Positions 6,216 through 10,476 of a stretch of DNA of 10,476 bases are shown in pieces. The translations under genes and the position numbers were made by a program. Source of the DNA: Hyphomicrobiales bacterium (GTDB taxonomy: Bacteria > Pseudomonadota > Alphaproteobacteria > Rhizobiales > Beijerinckiaceae); assembly GCA_015655535.1 (NCBI GenBank), contig JAATEW010000029.1, positions 1 to 10,476 on the forward strand. Reading direction: 5' to 3'. Each line of letters opens with the position of its first letter. Position 1 is the stretch's first letter. A model generated the notes under the pieces. That model did not search any database. It was not told the origin of the DNA and saw nothing but the letters and a program-made list of their open reading frames with translations.

Positions 6216-7304
6216 ATGCAGGCGAATGGCCAAATCAGTCTTAAGGGGCGCCCCATATCCAGATTTTCATCCTCCGTTTCCGTCATTATTTTGGCGATTA
6301 CTCTAGCGGTCCTCATCGGTGGCTGGTCCCTATTCTGGTTCCTGGCGGCGCAACAGACCGAGTCCTTGCTTGAGGCCTGGACGAAACGCGAAAAATCCGT
6401 CGACCGCGTCTGGACCTGTCCCGACCGGCGGATCGGCGGCTATCCGTTCCAAATCGAGATCATCTGCGAGAAGCCGGGCTTTTCCGGCGAGATCGTCGGC
6501 CGGCAATTGACGCGCGACGTCAGTGCGTTTCATGCGACGGCCTCCCTGTTCCATCCGGATCGGGTCGAAGTGCTGGCGGCGCCGCCATTCGAATTGCGCA
6601 GCGCGGATGGAGACGGCGAAATCAATCTGCAATGGAATACCATGCGCGTGCGGCTCGACGGTCTGCCGCAGGATGTCGATTCTGTCTCGGTCGACGGGTC
6701 GGACGTGTCCTTGCGCGGCGGCCTCAAAGGGTTCGGCGCTTTGGCAGGCCGCGCGGGAACGCTCAGCAGCGTAATCTCCATCGTGCCGGAACATCGCGCC
6801 GACGATGTCTATAGCTTCCATCTCGCCCTCGACGATGCCTCCGTCCCTGCGCTCGATGCGCTGCTTGGTTCGGCGCCGCCCGATTCGATCAAGTTCGATG
6901 GCACGGTGACGAAAGCCAATTTCGGTGCGGCGGGAACATTGGCCGAGCGGCTCGAACATTGGCGGCTCGCAGGCGGCCGTCTCGATTTCAGCGAAGCCAG
7001 CGTCACGCGCGGCGCGACGCGGCTCGCAGCAAAGGGTGCGCTTCAAATCGATGATCAGCACAGGCCGCAAGGCCAGTTCGCCGCGGAATTCGCGGGCGCC
7101 GAGCCGCTTTTGAAGCGCTATGGCGTCAATCCTTCGCTTGTCGCCGCAGGCTCGCTGCTCAACGCGCTTCTCGGCGGGAAGCCGAACGGGAATGGGGCTT
7201 CGGCGGATGGCCCGCCGGCGTTGCGCCTGCCCGTGACGTTGCAATCGGGACTCGTCACGATCGGTCCGGTCAGGACTTCGATCGCTGTGCCGGCACTCTA
7301 TTAA
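6216..7304 (+). CDS. DUF2125 membrane-anchored protein
   Basis: A 362-residue protein of unknown function that I recognise as DUF2125, a family common in Rhizobiales. One transmembrane helix (about 21-43) anchors it, probably with the rest in the periplasm. The family signature region WTCPDRRIGGYPFQIEIIC (66-84) carries two cysteines, Cys68 and Cys84, possibly a disulfide. The remainder alternates short beta-like segments and resembles AsmA-like or lipid-transfer beta-rich domains, which is a guess. ATG 6216 is preferred over the long upstream extension because GGAG lies eight bases before it and the transmembrane segment then falls near the N-terminus. Its stop codon shares the TTAA at 7301-7304 with the stop of the convergent tyrA. 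I cannot assign a function. Confidence 0.85.
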   Translation: MQANGQISLKGRPISRFSSSVSVIILAITLAVLIGGWSLFWFLAAQQTESLLEAWTKREKSVDRVWTCPDRRIGGYPFQIEIICEKPGFSGEIVGRQLTRDVSAFHATASLFHPDRVEVLAAPPFELRSADGDGEINLQWNTMRVRLDGLPQDVDSVSVDGSDVSLRGGLKGFGALAGRAGTLSSVISIVPEHRADDVYSFHLALDDASVPALDALLGSAPPDSIKFDGTVTKANFGAAGTLAERLEHWRLAGGRLDFSEASVTRGATRLAAKGALQIDDQHRPQGQFAAEFAGAEPLLKRYGVNPSLVAAGSLLNALLGGKPNGNGASADGPPALRLPVTLQSGLVTIGPVRTSIAVPALY

Positions 7305-8266
7305 GTCTTTGCATCGGGATGCGGGCGTCCGAAATCGGGCGCCGGCGTCTCCTGGCCTTCGGCGATAATGCTGCGTCGGATCGCCCGCGTACGGGTGAAG
7401 AGATCGAAGAGCCCTTGTCCGTCCGCGTTGCGGATCATGCGCTGCAAGGCTGTAAGGTCTTCGCTGAAACGCCCGAGCATTTCGAGCACAGCCTCTTTAT
7501 TGTTGAGAAAGACGTCGCGCCACATGGTCGGATCGGAGGCTGCGATGCGGGTGAAATCGCGAAAGCCGCCGGCCGAGAATTTAATGACTTCCGATTGCGT
7601 GACGGCTTCGAGATCGGCCGCCGTGCCGACGATATTATAGGCGATCAGATGCGGCACATGGCTCGTGATCGCAAGCACGAGATCATGATGCGCCGGGCCC
7701 ATGATTTCGACATTGGCGCCGGCGGCTTTCCAGAAATCGGTGAGCTTTGCCACCGCGTCGGGATCCGAGCCCTCGGGTGGCGTCAGGATGCACCAGCGGT
7801 CGAGAAACAAGGTCGCAAAGCCCGCGTCGGGGCCGGATTGTTCGGTGCCCGCGACGGGATGCGCGGGCACGAGATGAACGCCTTTTTGAACATGCGGCGC
7901 GAGCGCGGCGATGACCGCGCTTTTGACCGAACCGACATCGGAGAGGATTGCGCCAGACCGCAAATGCGGGCCGATGGCTGCGCCGACGGTCCCCATCGCG
8001 CCGACCGGCACGCAAAGAATGACGAGATCGGCGCCGGCGACCGCGGCCTCGGCGCTGTCGGCCACGATATCGGCGAGCTTCAACTCTCTGGCTCTGGCGC
8101 GTACCTCGGGCGACAGATCGCTCGCGACGATCACGCGTGCGAGCCCCTTGCGGCGGCAGACATGCGCGAGCGAAGAACCAATGAGCCCAAGCCCGATAAT
8201 GGCGATGCGTTCGAACAAGGGCTCTTGGAGCGGAGCTCCAAGTTCGCCCGCAAGACCGTCAGGCAC
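7301..8266 (-). CDS. tyrA: Prephenate/arogenate dehydrogenase
   Basis: A 321-residue TyrA-family NAD(P)-dependent dehydrogenase that oxidatively decarboxylates prephenate to 4-hydroxyphenylpyruvate, or arogenate to tyrosine. The Rossmann domain starts with GLGLIG (25-30). Asp50 at the end of the second strand favours NAD over NADP. Further motifs are SDVGSVKS (109-116) with Ser113; HPVAGTEQSG (136-145), with His136 at the catalytic histidine position; SHVPHL (202-207); and RDFTRIAASDPTMWRDVF (236-253), with Arg240 in the substrate site. No ACT domain is fused, so allosteric control through one is not visible. The start is GTG 8266, preceded by GAAGG eight bases upstream, and it overlaps the end of hisC by eight bases, implying translational coupling. 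Prephenate versus arogenate specificity is not decidable here. Confidence 0.93.
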   Translation of the reverse strand: MPDGLAGELGAPLQEPLFERIAIIGLGLIGSSLAHVCRRKGLARVIVASDLSPEVRARARELKLADIVADSAEAAVAGADLVILCVPVGAMGTVGAAIGPHLRSGAILSDVGSVKSAVIAALAPHVQKGVHLVPAHPVAGTEQSGPDAGFATLFLDRWCILTPPEGSDPDAVAKLTDFWKAAGANVEIMGPAHHDLVLAITSHVPHLIAYNIVGTAADLEAVTQSEVIKFSAGGFRDFTRIAASDPTMWRDVFLNNKEAVLEMLGRFSEDLTALQRMIRNADGQGLFDLFTRTRAIRRSIIAEGQETPAPDFGRPHPDAKT

Positions 8267-9380
8267 TGTGATGACCTTCGGTCTTTAGGAATGCTGCGAG
8301 CGTATCGACGACCAGACGATTGGCCTCTTCGAGACCGACGGTCAGCCGCAGACATTGCGGCAGGCCATAGGCCGAGACTTCGCGCAAAATGAGTCCATGG
8401 CTCGTGAGATAGGCGTCGGCGGCGCGCGTGTGTGCCTCATTCTCGAAATGGATGAGCAGAAAATTGGCGGCGCTCGGCGTGACGGGGAGGCCGAGGTCGG
8501 TGATTTCCCGCTCGAGCCATGTGAGCCAGGCCTCGTTATGCGCCATGGCCTGGTCGACATGATCCGTATCGGCCAAGGCGGCTATGCCGACCTCTTGCGC
8601 GACGCTGCTGACATTGAACGGACCACGGATGCGGTTGATCGCATCGCAGACATGCAAAGGCGCATAGCACCAGCCAAGCCGCAGGCCGGCGAGGCCATAG
8701 ATCTTCGAGAATGTACGCGTCATGACGACATTCTCGCTGGCCAGCGCGATTTCCAGGCCGGGCGAATAATCATTGTGGGTCACATATTCAGCGTAAGCCG
8801 CATCGACGATGAGAAGGACGTGGCGCGGCAGCGCGGCGGCGAGCCGTTTGAGTTCGGAAAAGGGCAGGTAGGTGCCGGTCGGGTTGTTGGGATTCGCCAG
8901 GAAGACGATTTTCGTCTTCGGCGTTACCTCGGCGAGAATCTCGTCGACATCGGCCGTGAAGCTTTTTTCCTGCGCGACGACGGGAACACCGCCCGCCGCG
9001 AGGATCGCGATGCGATAGATCAGAAATCCGTGCCGCGTGAAGATACCTTCGTCACCCGGCTCGATGAAGGCGGAGGCGATCAGCGAGATCAATTCGTCCG
9101 ATCCGGCGCCGCAGACAATGCGGGCCGGGTTCAGTCCGTAACGCGCGGCAAGCGCTTCGCGCAACGCCGTTGCCTGACCGTCGGGATAGATCTCGAGACG
9201 GTCCACCTGTTTGCGGTACGCCTCTTTGGCAAGCGGAGACGGGCCGAAGGGCGTCTCGTTGGAGGAGAGCTTGAAAGCCTTTGCCGTACCGGGCGCCGCG
9301 CTTTTGCCGGGTCTATAGGGATCGATCGCGGTAACGCCCGCATGCGGGCGCGGACGGGTGGGGCTCTCCGATGATTTCAT
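8259..9380 (-). CDS. hisC: HisC-type aminotransferase (histidinol-phosphate/aromatic)
   Basis: A 373-residue class I/II PLP-dependent aminotransferase of the HisC family. The PLP lysine is Lys226 in TFSKIYGLAGLRLGW (223-237). Other cofactor contacts are NPNNPTGT (163-170) with Asn166, Asp193 and Tyr196 in VDAAYAEY, and Arg234. Arg345 in CLRLTVG (343-349) should bind the substrate carboxylate or phosphate. SSNETPFGPSP (39-49) is the usual N-terminal HisC signature. ATG 9380 has GGAG nine bases upstream. It lies between chorismate mutase (51 bases upstream) and tyrA (8-base overlap). That position suggests it transaminates prephenate or 4-hydroxyphenylpyruvate in tyrosine synthesis, perhaps also histidinol phosphate if no other hisC exists. 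The exact substrate is inference. Confidence 0.93.
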   Translation of the reverse strand: MKSSESPTRPRPHAGVTAIDPYRPGKSAAPGTAKAFKLSSNETPFGPSPLAKEAYRKQVDRLEIYPDGQATALREALAARYGLNPARIVCGAGSDELISLIASAFIEPGDEGIFTRHGFLIYRIAILAAGGVPVVAQEKSFTADVDEILAEVTPKTKIVFLANPNNPTGTYLPFSELKRLAAALPRHVLLIVDAAYAEYVTHNDYSPGLEIALASENVVMTRTFSKIYGLAGLRLGWCYAPLHVCDAINRIRGPFNVSSVAQEVGIAALADTDHVDQAMAHNEAWLTWLEREITDLGLPVTPSAANFLLIHFENEAHTRAADAYLTSHGLILREVSAYGLPQCLRLTVGLEEANRLVVDTLAAFLKTEGHHSA

Positions 9381-9431
9381 GTCGTCAAACTCCGAACGTG
9401 CAACGATTATCTACAATCAACAAAAAAGCTT

Positions 9432-10310
9432 TCATTGCGCGGCCTCGCACCGCCCTAAAGCGAGATCGAAGCGCGCTGCGTGGCTGCCGATCTCGACACT
9501 CTGTGCATCGATGCCGTGTTCGTGAAGCGCTTTGCGCAAGCGTTCGTCGATCGCATCGTTCTGAGCGGTTGCGCCATCTTGGCGTGAGGCCGCCAGCATC
9601 AAGGAGACCCTACCGTCGGTCTCGCTCTTGTCGAGAATTTCGATGTTTTGCTCCGCGAGGCGGCCAGGCAAATCGTCCTGCCATCGATCGAACGTGACGC
9701 TGAGGATGACGACATCCCGCGCCGTGGCTTCGGCCGGCGGCGTGGCCACCACAAAGAGCGGCAGACCCGCTGGATGATCGGGACGTTCGACGAAGGGCAG
9801 GCGCGCGATGATCTTCGGCGCGTCCGCTGCCGCGAGTTCCGCCCACCAGGGACCGGCCGAAGGCCCTGCTTCAACGCGCACGAGACCGAGGTCGCCTTTC
9901 GACGCCTTTACGGCCGCGATGACCGAAGCGACGTCGGGATGGGGGTGGAAAGGCACGGTAAAGCCGAAATGAAACCGGCAGCAATCGCGCATCACGGCAT
10001 CGCCGCCGGACACGTCGGCATGGACCACATAATTCGACTGAACAAAGGTGAACGTCGAAATGATGATTCGCCAGATGGTTTCGACCGTGTCGAGCGGCAG
10101 CAACCCCTGGTGGCGCTCGACGAGCCTGCGCATCATGTCGGCTTCGCGGCTTGGCCGGAAAGCCGAACCGCCACCTTGCTTGCCTTTGACATGGATGAGG
10201 CGATCGATGATCTCGCCGCGCTCCATCAGGAGGCGGTGCATTGCCTGGTCGATACGGTCGATCTCCTCGCGAAGATCGGCCAGAGTCTCACCGGTCGAGG
10301 GCTTGAGCAT
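9432..10310 (-). CDS. Chorismate mutase (AroQ type) with long C-terminal region
   Basis: A 292-residue protein. Residues about 8-95 form an all-helical AroQ chorismate mutase, which converts chorismate to prephenate. Arg14 (LREEID), Arg31 (MERGEI), a Lys near 42-44, the SREAD segment (54-58) with Arg55 and Glu56, and Gln91 correspond to the active-site residues of the E. coli P-protein mutase domain. The remaining ~190 residues have no motif I can assign. Segments such as GDLGLVRVEAG (139-149) faintly recall the prephenate dehydratase fold, but the dehydratase Thr-Arg-Phe signature is absent. ATG 10310 is chosen; an in-frame TTG at 10325 gives five more residues. It is the first visible gene of the operon with hisC and tyrA and would feed them prephenate. 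Confidence 0.85.
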   Translation of the reverse strand: MLKPSTGETLADLREEIDRIDQAMHRLLMERGEIIDRLIHVKGKQGGGSAFRPSREADMMRRLVERHQGLLPLDTVETIWRIIISTFTFVQSNYVVHADVSGGDAVMRDCCRFHFGFTVPFHPHPDVASVIAAVKASKGDLGLVRVEAGPSAGPWWAELAAADAPKIIARLPFVERPDHPAGLPLFVVATPPAEATARDVVILSVTFDRWQDDLPGRLAEQNIEILDKSETDGRVSLMLAASRQDGATAQNDAIDERLRKALHEHGIDAQSVEIGSHAARFDLALGRCEAAQ

Positions 10311-10405
10311 GACGGCCCGTTTCAAGTTGCATCATGGGCCGAGTTTTAGCGGGGCCTTCTCAACAAGGCAAAGAAAACCCGGAATTTAGGGTAATTCGCC
10401 GTGCC

Positions 10406-10476
10406 AGAGCGGGATGAGCAAAAGTGTTAAGCGGTTTTGCGCCCGCATCCCGCTCTAAACCATTAGAATCGACCAC
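10406..10476. repeat. Dispersed-type palindromic intergenic repeat, cut by the window edge
   Basis: AGAGCGGGATG (10406-10416) pairs perfectly with CATCCCGCTCT (10446-10456). Inside it, GCAAAA (10418-10423) pairs with TTTTGC (10435-10440) over an 11-base loop, with GCCCG (10441-10445) as a bulge. The sequence and the following TTAGAATCGACCAC-like tail closely resemble a high-copy intergenic repeat I recall from Rhizobiales genomes. It lies upstream of the aroQ-hisC-tyrA operon. Its function is unknown, and the right end probably continues beyond the window. Confidence 0.7.

Noticed and set aside
6330..7244. Minus-strand reading frame of 304 codons opposite the DUF2125 gene
   Set aside because: Basic low-information translation without motifs; the plus-strand gene has a signature region, a membrane helix and a ribosome binding site.
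7319..8392. Long plus-strand reading frame of 357 codons opposite tyrA
   Set aside because: Same reason: no motif, and the opposite strand carries a full TyrA signature set.
8355..9374. Long plus-strand reading frame of 339 codons opposite hisC
   Set aside because: Arg/Gly/Asp-rich translation with no domain, mirroring a well-supported PLP aminotransferase; typical antisense openness of high-GC DNA.
10354..10369. Small hairpin GCCTT/AAGGC upstream of chorismate mutase as an attenuator
   Set aside because: Five base pairs only, no T tract and no leader peptide rich in Phe or Tyr codons visible.

Overview
The window looks like chromosomal DNA from an alphaproteobacterium of the Rhizobiales (Hyphomicrobiales) type, possibly Beijerinckiaceae. 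The grounds are high GC, a DUF2125 gene next to a ChaC-type gene, the gene order chorismate mutase - hisC - tyrA, and intergenic palindromes of the kind scattered through these genomes. The family assignment is an inference from memory; no database was searched.

Left part (1 to about 1870): a rho-independent terminator at the extreme left closes a gene outside the window. About 300 bases without a recognisable gene follow. Then comes a small mobile-element module: a short excisionase-like DNA-binding protein overlapped out of frame by a tyrosine recombinase. The recombinase stop codon lies 20 bases before a complete tRNA-Val(UAC) gene, so the tRNA promoter must sit in or beyond the recombinase tail. 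This tRNA-linked integrase is the most accessory-looking part of the window. No other cargo gene is visible.

Centre (1981 to 4677, plus strand): a secreted ClpP/crotonase-fold protein of the COG3904 type, then kdsA and a kdsD/kpsF-type gene. The last two supply consecutive steps of Kdo synthesis for LPS: KdsD makes arabinose 5-phosphate, and KdsA condenses it with PEP. A compact double palindrome separates kdsD from the convergent gene ppk2.

Right centre (4750 to 7304): ppk2 (polyphosphate kinase 2) and a ChaC-type gamma-glutamylcyclotransferase on the minus strand, then a divergent membrane-anchored DUF2125 protein on the plus strand.

Right part (7301 to 10310, minus strand): a compact operon in the order AroQ-type chorismate mutase, HisC-type aminotransferase, TyrA-type dehydrogenase. 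It would carry chorismate through prephenate and a transamination to tyrosine, with a possible second role of the aminotransferase in histidine synthesis. The chorismate mutase has a long C-terminal region with no recognisable catalytic motif. The right edge holds most of another dispersed-type palindromic repeat.

I see no convincing undescribed multi-gene system. Most of the window is ordinary core metabolism. The points worth a second look are the integrase/tRNA arrangement, the chorismate mutase C-terminal region, the secreted ClpP-like protein, an Asn at the usual Walker B Asp of PPK2, and the two palindromic repeats.
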